Position numbers and translations under genes: made by a program | Origin: Streptomyces varsoviensis | Lineage (GTDB): Bacteria; Actinomycetota; Actinomycetes; Streptomycetales; Streptomycetaceae | NCBI RefSeq assembly: GCF_000718635.1 | Contig: NZ_JOBF01000026.1 | Coordinates: 1-64,000, forward strand | Reading direction: 5' to 3' | Length of the DNA stretch: 64,000 nt | The notes under the pieces: generated by a model | What the model was told of the DNA's origin: nothing | What the model saw: only the letters and a program-made list of their open reading frames with translations | Database searches by the model: none | Part shown: positions 17,208-25,343 of the stretch, piece by piece | Numbering within the stretch: position 1 is the stretch's first letter | Layout of the letters: every line of letters begins with the position of its first letter

Positions 17208-18830
17208 TCAGCGGAAGCGGAGCGCCTTGAGCGCGCGCAGGCTGCGCGTCATCAGCCGCGCGTACTTCTCGTCGTCGAGGCCGAAGGCGGGGGCCAGCGG
17301 CGCGATCCGCTGCTGGGCGACGGTCTGCGCCTCCGTGTACTTGAGGATGCCCTCGGAGCCGTGGCGGCGGCCCAGCCCGGAGTCGCCCATGCCGCCCATC
17401 GGCGACTGGACGCTGCCGTACGCGGCGGCGTACGCCTCGTTGACGTTGACGGTGCCGGCCCGCAGCCGGGCGGCGACGGCCCGGCCGCGCCGGCCGTCCT
17501 TGGACCAGACGCTGGCGTTGAGCCCGTACGGGGTGGCGTTGGCGCGCCGTACGGCCTCCTTCTCGTCCGTGAAGCGGTAGACGGAGACGACGGGCCCGAA
17601 GGTCTCCTCCGTGCACACGGCCATGGGGGGCTCGACGCCGTCGAGGATCGTCGGCTCGTAGAAGAGGGGGCCTATGTCGGGGCGGGGCCTGCCGCCCGCG
17701 ACGAGCCGGGCGCCCTTGGCGACGGCCTCCTCGACGTGCCGGCTGACGGTCTCCAACTGCCGCTCGCCGACGAGCGATCCCATGTCCGCGCCGTAGGCGA
17801 GGGCCGTGCCGAGCCGCAGCGCCTTCGTACGGGCGGCGAAGCGCTCCAGGAACGCGTCGGCTATGGAGTCGTGGACGTACAGCCGCTCTATGGAGATGCA
17901 GAGCTGCCCGGCGGAGGAGAAGCAGCCGCGGACGGCGCCCGCGGCGGCCTTGTCGAGGTCGGCGTCGGCGAGGACCAGCATGGCGTTCTTGCCGCCGAGT
18001 TCGAGGGAGGCGCCGACGAGGCGGGCGGCGGCGCCCTGGGCGACCTCGCGGCCCGTACGGGTGGAGCCGGTGAAGGAGACGTAGTCGGCGTGGGCGACGA
18101 CGGCGGGGCCGACGACGGGGCCCTCGCCGAGGACGACCTGCCAGACGGCGGCCGGCAGCCCGGCCTCGATGAGCAGGTCGCGGGCCCACAGGGCGGTGAG
18201 GGCGGTCTCCGTGTCGGGCTTCATGACGACGGCGTTGCCCGCGACGAAGGCGGGGAGGGCGTCGCTGACGGAGAGTTCGAGGGGGTAGTTCCAGGGGGCT
18301 ATCTGCCCTATGACGCCGCGCGGCTGGCGCAGTTCGGTGACCTTGGTCAGCGTCGGTACGACCCCGGTGTGCGCCTTCGGCCGCAGATAGGCGTGGGCGC
18401 GGCGGCCGTAGTGGCGGGCGGCGACGGCGACGCTCTGCACCTCCTCGTGCGCGTGCAGCCGCGTCTTGCCGGTCTCCAACTGGATGAGGTCCAGGACCTC
18501 GGACTGGCGGCGCAGCAGGAGGTCGTGGAAGCGCAGGAGGATCGCGGCGCGCCGCTGTACGGGCGTGGCGGCCCAGCCGCGCTGCGCCTCGCGGGCCCGC
18601 TCGAAGGCGGCGGCGACGTCGTCCGGGGTGGCCTCGGGCAGGTCGGCCAGTTTCTCCCCGGTGAAGGGGGTGTGGTTGGCCGTGGTGCCGGTGCCGGCCA
18701 CGCCGTGGGTCAGGCGGGCCACGAGGTCGGGGGTGACCACGTCGGCGGCGGTGCGCCCGCCGGGGGCGGCGGCGGGGTTGCCGCCGGCCGGGGTCGAACG
18801 GTCCTGTGGGCTGCCCTGCGAGTCCGTCAT
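17208..18830 (-). CDS. Succinate-semialdehyde dehydrogenase-type aldehyde dehydrogenase
   Basis: A 540-residue NAD(P)-dependent aldehyde dehydrogenase. Lys204 in MKPD, Glu277 in LELGGKN and the catalytic Cys311 in SSAGQLCIS are all present, as are FTGSTRTG and the C-terminal PMGGMGDSGLGRRHG. The sequence style matches the actinobacterial succinic-semialdehyde dehydrogenase group (GabD2-like), although substrate cannot be fixed from motifs. The ATG at 18830 is chosen because it opens the normal Ser/Gly-rich N-terminus. It probably forms an operon with the GMC oxidoreductase. Confidence 0.9.
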   Translation of the reverse strand: MTDSQGSPQDRSTPAGGNPAAAPGGRTAADVVTPDLVARLTHGVAGTGTTANHTPFTGEKLADLPEATPDDVAAAFERAREAQRGWAATPVQRRAAILLRFHDLLLRRQSEVLDLIQLETGKTRLHAHEEVQSVAVAARHYGRRAHAYLRPKAHTGVVPTLTKVTELRQPRGVIGQIAPWNYPLELSVSDALPAFVAGNAVVMKPDTETALTALWARDLLIEAGLPAAVWQVVLGEGPVVGPAVVAHADYVSFTGSTRTGREVAQGAAARLVGASLELGGKNAMLVLADADLDKAAAGAVRGCFSSAGQLCISIERLYVHDSIADAFLERFAARTKALRLGTALAYGADMGSLVGERQLETVSRHVEEAVAKGARLVAGGRPRPDIGPLFYEPTILDGVEPPMAVCTEETFGPVVSVYRFTDEKEAVRRANATPYGLNASVWSKDGRRGRAVAARLRAGTVNVNEAYAAAYGSVQSPMGGMGDSGLGRRHGSEGILKYTEAQTVAQQRIAPLAPAFGLDDEKYARLMTRSLRALKALRFR

Positions 18831-18998
18831 GCGGCGAGCGTATGACGGGGCGGGCGCTTTGGGTACCCGCCAGTAGCCGGTTTTCACCGGTCACTCACAA
18901 TTGCGCCAGCGATTGCTGGCGGGGAGGGGCGAAGGGGCAGGTCAGGGGGTGTGGGCGGGGCCGGTGAGCCTGCTCGGGGCGGGGCGGCAGCGGCTCAG

Positions 18999-19100
18999 GA
19001 CGCGGGGGCTCAGGGCGGCGGCTTGGAGACGCGGGGGCTCAGGGCGGCGGCTCGGGGACGCGGGGGCTCAGGGCGGGGGCTTGGAGACGCGGGGGCTCAG
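18999..19100. repeat. 29-bp tandem repeat, about 3.5 copies
   Basis: Units start at 18999, 19028, 19057 and 19086, spaced exactly 29 bases, each beginning GACGCGGGGGCTCAGGGCGG. The last, partial copy runs into the stop codon of the kinase gene (19097-19099). Units touch each other directly with no spacers, so this is not a CRISPR array. Confidence 0.9.
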
Positions 19101-20854
19101 GGGGCCGATTCCGGGGCGGTCCGTACGAACGTCCCCAGCGCGGTGTCGAAGTGGCGGCGCCCCGTGGCCGCCTCGCCGAGCGGGGAGGAGACCCACACGT
19201 CGTACATCTTGTCGCCCTCGTTCCACGTCAGGTCGTACGTATGGCGGGGGCCCGCCGCCGCGTCGAAGCCGTTCCACGTGAACTCCCACAGCGCCGCCGG
19301 GCGTCCGGCGCGCGAGAGCCGTTCGACGCGGCCCGAGCGGTAGCCGGGGTAGTGGACCGCGCCCTGCGCGTGCGAGGCGCGCATCGCGCCGAGCGGGCCG
19401 TCCGGGCGCTGGTCCTGGATGTGGACGCCGAGCCGGAACGTCTTGCCCGGCGCGTAGTAGAAGACGCGCGGCGGCTCGAAGGAGCGGGTGAAGCCGTCGG
19501 GCACGGCGAGGGTGAAGCCGGCCGGGTCGCGGACGAGGTGGTAGCCGGCGGGGGCGGTGCCGCGCGCGGCCGAGCCCGGCGCGCCCTGCGGGCCGGGGGT
19601 CTTCGGGGTCTTCGGGGCGGGGGCTCCCGGGGCGGGGGCTTGCGTGGTGGCGGAGGCCGGGGCCGTACGGTCGGCGTCCGTGGGGCGTTGGGAGGGGCGC
19701 GTCGAGGCGCTGCCGGTGGGGGTGCCCGAGGTGGTTCCGGGGCCGCCGTCGCCCTCGCCGCCGCCGAGCGTGAGCGCCGCGAACCCCGCGCTCACGCCCG
19801 CGAGCGCGACGACCGCGACGGCGGCCATCAGCGCGATCCGGGCCCGGTTGGCGCGCGCCGCCTGCGCGGCGTCCGGCGACGGGGCGTCGGGGGCGTCCGA
19901 GGGGCGCGGGAACGAGCGCCGGATGCGGGTGGCGGCGGAGGAGGACGCTACGGCGGAGGGGGCGGCGGGCACGGGGACGCTCGCCTGCGTCGGCGCGTAC
20001 GGCCGTCCGAGCACCGGCATCCGGCCCGTACGCAGATACGCGCGCAGCCGCCCCTCCGCCTCGGCCGCCCCCATTCTTCGCGCCGGGTCCCGCTCCAACA
20101 GGCCCCGGACGACGGGCAGCAGCTCGCCCGCGGCGACGGGGGGCCGGATCTCGTCGTAGACGACGGCGTGCAGGATGCCGCCCAACGAGTCGCGCCGGAA
20201 GGGGGATTCGCCGCTCAGCGCGGCGCACAGCAGCACGCCGAGCGACCAGAGGTCGGACTCGGGGCCGGTCGTGCGGCCGGACATCCGCTCGGGGGCGGTG
20301 TACTCCGGGGAGCCGACGAAGGCGCCGGTCTCGGTGATGGTCGTGGCGCCCTCGACCTGCGCGATGCCGAAGTCCGTGAGGACGACGCGGCCGGTGGCGG
20401 CTTCGAGCAGCACATTGGGGGGTTTGATGTCGCGGTGCAGCACGCCGCGCGCGTGCGCGACGCGCAGCGCCCCCAGGATCGCCACGCCGATGCGCGCCGC
20501 CTCCCGCGCCGCGACGGGGCCGTCGGCGGCGAGCGCGTCGGCCAGGGACCGGCCGTCGACCAACTCCATGACGATCCACGGGCGTTCGTCCTCCTCGACC
20601 ACGTCGTGCAGGACGATCACGTTCGGGTGCTTGAGCTGCGCGACCGTACGGGCCTCCCGCAGCGTCCGCTGCCGCTGCGCGTCCGCCTGCGCCGCGGACA
20701 GGGCGTCGGTCAGGTGCAGTTCCTTGACCGCGACCTCGCGCCCGAGCAACTCATCGGTGGCCCGCCAGACCGTCCCCATACCGCCCCGCCCGAGCCGCTC
20801 CCCGAGCCGGTAACGCCCGGCCAGCAGCCGACCGCCTCCACCGAAGGTCCCCAT
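19097..20854 (-). CDS. Transmembrane Ser/Thr protein kinase
   Basis: A 585-residue kinase, paralogue of the one at 5700-7748. GRGGMGTVWRATDE, Lys44, HRDIKPPN with Asp142 and DFG with Asp161 indicate an active domain (about 14-275). After a Ser/Pro linker there is one membrane helix (ALMAAVAVVALAGVSAGFAA, about 340-360) and an external domain of about 150 residues (GFTLAVPDGFTR onward) related to that of the first kinase. ATG at 20854 is preceded by GATGAGG. The 29-bp repeat array begins at its last codons. Confidence 0.92.
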   Translation of the reverse strand: MGTFGGGGRLLAGRYRLGERLGRGGMGTVWRATDELLGREVAVKELHLTDALSAAQADAQRQRTLREARTVAQLKHPNVIVLHDVVEEDERPWIVMELVDGRSLADALAADGPVAAREAARIGVAILGALRVAHARGVLHRDIKPPNVLLEAATGRVVLTDFGIAQVEGATTITETGAFVGSPEYTAPERMSGRTTGPESDLWSLGVLLCAALSGESPFRRDSLGGILHAVVYDEIRPPVAAGELLPVVRGLLERDPARRMGAAEAEGRLRAYLRTGRMPVLGRPYAPTQASVPVPAAPSAVASSSAATRIRRSFPRPSDAPDAPSPDAAQAARANRARIALMAAVAVVALAGVSAGFAALTLGGGEGDGGPGTTSGTPTGSASTRPSQRPTDADRTAPASATTQAPAPGAPAPKTPKTPGPQGAPGSAARGTAPAGYHLVRDPAGFTLAVPDGFTRSFEPPRVFYYAPGKTFRLGVHIQDQRPDGPLGAMRASHAQGAVHYPGYRSGRVERLSRAGRPAALWEFTWNGFDAAAGPRHTYDLTWNEGDKMYDVWVSSPLGEAATGRRHFDTALGTFVRTAPESAP

Positions 20855-20977
20855 GGCCTCATCTTGCCCCACCCATCAGCCCGGCCGCGGGTACCGTACC
20901 GGCCCGCCGACGGCGGGTCGGGGTGGAGAGCGCTCGGCAGGGCTCCGGACTGGGCGCACTTGTCAACAGGGCGTGAG

Positions 20978-21002
20978 AAAAGCGGAGTTCGCAAGCCGCT
21001 CA
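20978..21002 (-). terminator. Intrinsic terminator overlapping the NTF2-like stop
   Basis: Read on the minus strand, AGCGG (21000-20996) and CCGCT (20985-20981) form a stem with a 10-base loop, followed at once by TTTTCTC. The hairpin includes the stop codon itself. Its tail is the complement of the CGTGAGAAAAGC core found in the terminator array at 29160. Confidence 0.5.
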
Positions 21003-21458
21003 TTCACCCTCAGGCACCTCACCCGTGTCGAATGCCTGGGCGACGGCGAGGCTGTCCTCGTAGACGTGGTGCCGGACGATCAGGCTGTGCTCGACGGTGA
21101 GGTGCAGGGCGAAGCGTGCGCGGTACGCGCGTCCGGTGGAGCGCGCGGTCTGACGGATCTCGCCGAGCACGACCGCGTCGTCGCCGTCGACGAGGATGCG
21201 CTCGATCTCGGTCGCGGCGCGTCCGGGCACGTGGTGTTCGGCGAGTTCGCGGTAGTGCGCGACGGCGTCGGCGCGGCTGGAGCGGTGGCGGATCCACGGG
21301 GTGGCCGCGCGGCCGTGCTCGGCCTCCGGCCAGTCCAGCTTCCAGTCGCCCCGCTCGGCGTACAGCTCCGCGATGCGCTCGGGGTCCCCCTCGCCGATCC
21401 GGCGCAGAAGGTTCTCCACCACAGCGCGCGTGGTGGTGGGTGACGGGGCTGAGGACAA
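21000..21458 (-). CDS. NTF2-like/SnoaL-like protein
   Basis: A small alpha+beta barrel protein. TRAVVENLLRRIGEGDPERIAELYAERGDWKLDWPEAEHG is the typical opening of SnoaL-like or ketosteroid-isomerase-like domains, followed by beta-strands (RYRARFALHLTVEHSLIVRHH type) and YEDSLAVAQAFD at the end. Such proteins bind or isomerise small hydrophobic ligands; the ligand is unknown. The start is uncertain: I chose the TTG at 21458, seven bases after GGATGG, but starts up to 21539 remain possible. It stands upstream of the second kinase on the same strand. Confidence 0.7.
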   Translation of the reverse strand: MSSAPSPTTTRAVVENLLRRIGEGDPERIAELYAERGDWKLDWPEAEHGRAATPWIRHRSSRADAVAHYRELAEHHVPGRAATEIERILVDGDDAVVLGEIRQTARSTGRAYRARFALHLTVEHSLIVRHHVYEDSLAVAQAFDTGEVPEGE

Positions 21459-22520
21459 GGCTGAACCATCCGTTCTGGAGACCGCGTTCCGCCGACGCGG
21501 AGAGCCCACCACCCTCACCGGAACCGAACATGCGCGCAACCGATTTACGGCGTTCTCGCGGGGACGTTCCCACGCAAGCGACGCATCGATAAACCATCGG
21601 CCGAGGAGATCCTTCGCGGGGCAAATGAAGGGAAAATCGGACCTGTTGAAATCCGGACCGAAGCGAAACCCGCGGAGCGGTAGTTTGACGGGCCATCAAC
21701 CTTCTTCGCATCGCGACGACGGGCAACGGGTCCGGTCGCGTCAAGGCCCACCCGAAACCCCCACCAGCGGGGCGGTCTTGGCGAATCAGACGACATCAGA
21801 CAGACGGCGCGTTGACGGGCCAATTGCGGCGTGGGCGCTAATTTTGTTCGATCGAAACGGGCAGGCTGATGTTTTCGGAGTGGTCTGCGTCACGCTAATC
21901 GGGAAGGGGTGTGCGACAACTCCGTGCGCGGGGGCCGAGTTTGCTGGAGAACGGGCGGGTTACGGGCCGGGGCGGGGGTGAACTTCGGTCGGCGCGAGGG
22001 GTGCTGGAGAGGGCACGGTACGTAAAGAACGCCTCAAGAAACCTGAAAGTGGTTGCGGCCTACACGGGCACCTTGATTCAGTATGCATCGAGGTTGGTCA
22101 CGCGATGGCCGGCCGGCACGGTCCGCGCGCTTCATCAGCACCATGACAGTCGGGGGAAGACTGCTGTGAGCATGCCGCAAGCCCTGCACCGGAGCCTTGC
22201 CCTGGGCTCCGTTCCCACGGAATCAGAATACGGGTCGGTATAGGTTGTCATAGTGAATAGCCGCCCCTCTGCTCCGTCCTCGAAATCGATGTAGCCATCG
22301 CTGCGCGATGTCAGCTTTATTCACCTTCGAGGAATGTTCTCCTTTCACCCGGCCGCCGTATCGGCCGACGGAATCAGGCTGTCGACGTCGCCCGCCCACG
22401 CATTCCGTCCGCGCCGCCGCGGTCAATTCCCGCTGCCTGCTCCACACTGCGTCACCCCTGTTCAGCACCTGCTCGATGCGCGCAATACGTCATCACTGGG
22501 AAATCAACAGGAGGAACGTC
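21459..22520. other. Roughly 1-kb gene-poor region upstream of the orphan operon
   Basis: Apart from one possible 25-codon ORF (22166-22243), I find no credible gene. Parts (about 21540-21900 and 22060-22330) are visibly less GC-rich than the surroundings, which fits a promoter region or a boundary of acquired DNA. Possible -10-like sequences such as CATAGT (22249-22254) lie upstream of the aldolase, but no convincing -35 partner was found. Confidence 0.45.
22166..22243 (+). CDS. Possible 25-residue peptide upstream of the orphan operon
   Basis: A short ORF starting at GTG 22166 (or ATG 22172) with GGGGGAAGA just upstream and ending in ESEYGSV. It lies about 280 bases before the operon on the same strand. 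I do not recognise it. It could be a leader peptide, a ribosomal-peptide precursor or chance; the only support is the ribosome-binding site and the position. Confidence 0.3.
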   Translation: MSMPQALHRSLALGSVPTESEYGSV

Positions 22521-23561
22521 ATGCCAGTGCTCAAGCAACGCACGCCCTTGCTCCCGAAGCCGCCCCGGCACACCATCATGGACTGCACGGTCCGCGACGG
22601 CGCCTACTCGGTCAATTTCCAGTTCGACATGCAGACGATTGAGACCATCCTGGCCGCAGTCAGCTCGTCGGGGCTGGAATGGATCGAGGTCGGACACGGC
22701 CTCGGCATCAACGGAAATACGATCGCCGAGTCGAATATCTCGGACCGCGAGTGGTGCGACCTCGCCGCCCGCTTCCTGCCCGCGGACGCCAGTTGGGGCA
22801 TGTTCGCGCAGGCCGCGGTCGCCTCCGTGGAGGATTTGGCGCCGCTGGCCGACGCCGGGATGAAGTTCACCCGCATCGGGGCCGACATGAAGGCGTACGA
22901 GCTGGTCTTCGACTACGTCGAGCGGGCCAAGGAGCTCGGCCTGACGGTGTTCGTCAACCTCATGAAGTCGCACGTATGCGATACCGAGGAAGCCGTACGG
23001 ATCGGCAGCCGCATCGAGAACGCCTGCGACCTCGACGGCCTGTACTTCGTGGACTCGGTGGGGCAATTCCTGCCCGAGCGCACAGCGGAGCTGTTCGGTA
23101 CGGCCTCCCGGCAGTTGAGGACGCCGCTGGGGTTCCACGGCCACAACAACCTGGGCCTCGCCAACGCGAATTCCATGGCCGCCGCCGAGAACGGCGCGTC
23201 GATCGTCGACTGCACCCTGGCGGGGCTCGGCCGGGACGCCGGCAACGCCGTGCTGGAGCAGATGGCCGCCGCCCTGGAACTGCGCGAGAACAAGCGCATC
23301 TACAACACGGACGCGCTCGCCTACACCAGTGAGTACTGCGTCTCCCGGCTGGAGACCCTCAAGACCGACCGCGAACTCCAGGTGCTCGGCGCGCTCTACG
23401 GGCTGCACTCCAAGAACTTCCCCGCCATCTCCGACATGGCCGAGAAGTACTCGATCAGCCGCACCACGCTGATGGACGCGGTGAAGCCGCTCGCCTACCA
23501 GCAGGATCTCGGTCGCACCGATATCGAAGCCATCGCGAAGTCCTTCATGGAGACGGAGTAG
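22521..23561 (+). CDS. Class II pyruvate aldolase (4-hydroxy-2-oxovalerate aldolase-like, HMGL fold)
   Basis: A 346-residue DRE-TIM barrel enzyme, first gene of a six-gene operon. Metal and catalytic motifs are DCTVRDGAY (DXTXRDG) near residue 22, GFHGHNNLGLANANS (the HXH metal pair) near 210, and VDCTLAGLGRDAGNAVLE, which closely resembles the MhpE/BphI group that splits or joins 4-hydroxy-2-oxo acids with pyruvate. Isopropylmalate- and homocitrate-synthase features are absent. The ATG follows AGGAGG with good spacing. There is no acetaldehyde dehydrogenase partner, so the usual meta-cleavage route is unlikely; a biosynthetic aldol step is the inference. Confidence 0.85.
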   Translation: MPVLKQRTPLLPKPPRHTIMDCTVRDGAYSVNFQFDMQTIETILAAVSSSGLEWIEVGHGLGINGNTIAESNISDREWCDLAARFLPADASWGMFAQAAVASVEDLAPLADAGMKFTRIGADMKAYELVFDYVERAKELGLTVFVNLMKSHVCDTEEAVRIGSRIENACDLDGLYFVDSVGQFLPERTAELFGTASRQLRTPLGFHGHNNLGLANANSMAAAENGASIVDCTLAGLGRDAGNAVLEQMAAALELRENKRIYNTDALAYTSEYCVSRLETLKTDRELQVLGALYGLHSKNFPAISDMAEKYSISRTTLMDAVKPLAYQQDLGRTDIEAIAKSFMETE

Positions 23562-23564
23562 GAA

Positions 23565-24437
23565 TTGAACGTCAAGGTCTACCCGCACATCGTCGACGGC
23601 CGGCAGGACATCGTCCTGGAGGATCACGACGGATATCAGGCTTCGGCCCGGCAACTGGCGGACTCACTCGGCGAGACGCTGCCGATCGATGTCGCCCAGC
23701 TCATCTCGGGGCAGAAGATGGAGCGGCTTGCCGAAGCGTTCCGTGAGCAGCGCGCCGCCGGCCACCCGGGCATAGCCGTCGGACAGGTCTCCCTCCGGGA
23801 TTCCCTGCTGCTGTCGTCCATTCCGCAGATCTGGGGCCTGGGGCTCAACTTCGTGGCCCACGCCAAGGACCTGGAGGCCACCCAGCCGGCCTTCCCGGGC
23901 TCGTATCTGCGGCCGTACAGCTGTGTCATCGCCAACGGCGACGCCATCAAGATCCCCGCGCAGTCCCAGCGCGTCACCGCCGAGGCGGAACTGGGAATCG
24001 TCCTGGGCAAGGACGCCAAGAACGTTCCCGCGGAATACGCCTTCGACTACATCCTCGGCTTCACGGTCGTCCTCGATATGACGGCCGAGGACGCCATCCG
24101 CGAAAACCTTCGGTACATCCCGTGGAGCAAGGGCTTCGACACCTTCGCCAGCATCGGCCCGAGCCTGGTGCTGCGGGAACAGGAACAGAGCAAGGATCTC
24201 GACGACATCCGCATCACCACCTACCTGAACGACGAGGTCGTGGCGCGTAATACCGCGAGCAATATGAAGCACGACCCGGCGCGGATTCTGGAGTACTTCT
24301 CCGCCGGCCGCACGCTCCCGGCCGGCACCGTCATCGCCACCGGAACGCCCGGCGCCGCGGTGATCTCGCCCGGCGACACCGTACGCGCCGAGGTCGCCGG
24401 CGTCGGCGTGCTGGAACACCCCGTCGAAGCCGCGTAG
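23565..24437 (+). CDS. FAH-family (fumarylacetoacetate hydrolase fold) enzyme
   Basis: A 290-residue enzyme beginning with TTG only three bases after the aldolase stop. WGLGLNFVAHAKDL (about 90-104), the metal-binding AEAELGIVLGKDAKNV (E..E) and LDMTAEDAIRENLRYIPWSKGFDTF, then TGTPGAAVISPGDTVRAEVAGVG, are the classic FAH landmarks. Family members hydrolyse, hydrate, decarboxylate or tautomerise 2-oxo acids and acylpyruvates. Sitting right after a 2-oxo acid aldolase, it probably handles the aldol product. The exact reaction cannot be read from sequence. Confidence 0.87.
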   Translation: MNVKVYPHIVDGRQDIVLEDHDGYQASARQLADSLGETLPIDVAQLISGQKMERLAEAFREQRAAGHPGIAVGQVSLRDSLLLSSIPQIWGLGLNFVAHAKDLEATQPAFPGSYLRPYSCVIANGDAIKIPAQSQRVTAEAELGIVLGKDAKNVPAEYAFDYILGFTVVLDMTAEDAIRENLRYIPWSKGFDTFASIGPSLVLREQEQSKDLDDIRITTYLNDEVVARNTASNMKHDPARILEYFSAGRTLPAGTVIATGTPGAAVISPGDTVRAEVAGVGVLEHPVEAA

Positions 24438-24464
24438 TCGCAGACCCCCGAGGAAGGATCAGAA

Positions 24465-25343
24465 ATGGTATTCGAGGCCGCGCACTTCGATCAGCTCGCC
24501 GAAGAGGGTTACTGCGTCATCGAGAACTACCTCGCCCCGGACACCGTACGGAGCCTGCGCAGCGTGTCCGAGAAGATCCTCTGGCAGGGCGTCGGCGGCA
24601 CGATGCCGCCGAGCCTTTTCCTGGAGAGCCCCGAACTCAAGGCCGCGCTCTTCTCCGAGAAGTTCTACGAGATGGTGGCCGACCTCAACAACAAGGTCGG
24701 CCCGCTCCTGCTCTACCCGAACTTCACCATCCGCAAGGGCCTGGTGGTGGGCTGGCACATCGACGACCGCATGCTGTCGGTGCCCGTCAACAAGCCCGGC
24801 GACTTTCCCGCGATCCTGATGTTCAACATCTACCTCCAGGACAACGACCCGCTCAAGGGCGGCGGCATGGACATCGTCCAGTCGAGCCCGCTGCGCTCCC
24901 GCGAGGAGCGCGAGGACCTGGTCCGCCATCACGAATACACCCGGCACAACACGGTCATGAACAAGGCCGGCGACTTGGTGATCTTCGATTACCGCGCGGT
25001 GCACCGCGGCACCCAGCCGCAGGTGGAGAGCGATGTCGAGCGCCTTGCCCTGCAGTGGACCTTCTCCGTCGGCGACGCGGTCACCCAGGACTACCTGCGG
25101 TATCTGCGGGCCCGGCTGACGGAGAAGCTGCACATCTCGGATTTCACCAACCACAAGGCGAACAATTTCTTCGCCGACCTGCCCAACATCTCCCGCGAGC
25201 TGATCGAGGAGCGGTGCGGCAGGGCCGTATTCACCGACGGGATCGGCTACCGCGGCCTGTCCGACATCGTGGAATCCGCCACCGCCGGCACCGGGGCGTC
25301 CGGCACCGGGGCGTCCGGCACCGGGGAACAGGAATCCCGCTGA
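24465..25343 (+). CDS. PhyH-family Fe(II)/2-oxoglutarate dioxygenase
   Basis: A 292-residue phytanoyl-CoA dioxygenase-like protein. The N-terminal FDQLAEEGYCVIENYLAPD is typical of the family; the iron triad is read as His and Asp in GWHIDDRML (about 103-107) and the distal His in AVHRGTQPQ (about 187). Predicted role: hydroxylation or oxidative tailoring of a pathway intermediate. The last residues repeat Gly-Thr-Gly-Ala-Ser from a 15-bp DNA repeat (about 25287-25331). The gene overlaps the next start as TGATG, so translation is coupled. GAGGAAGG precedes the ATG. Confidence 0.87.
   Translation: MVFEAAHFDQLAEEGYCVIENYLAPDTVRSLRSVSEKILWQGVGGTMPPSLFLESPELKAALFSEKFYEMVADLNNKVGPLLLYPNFTIRKGLVVGWHIDDRMLSVPVNKPGDFPAILMFNIYLQDNDPLKGGGMDIVQSSPLRSREEREDLVRHHEYTRHNTVMNKAGDLVIFDYRAVHRGTQPQVESDVERLALQWTFSVGDAVTQDYLRYLRARLTEKLHISDFTNHKANNFFADLPNISRELIEERCGRAVFTDGIGYRGLSDIVESATAGTGASGTGASGTGEQESR

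Noticed and set aside
18999..19100. CRISPR-like array with 29-bp repeats
   Set aside because: Units are contiguous with no spacers, and no cas genes are present.
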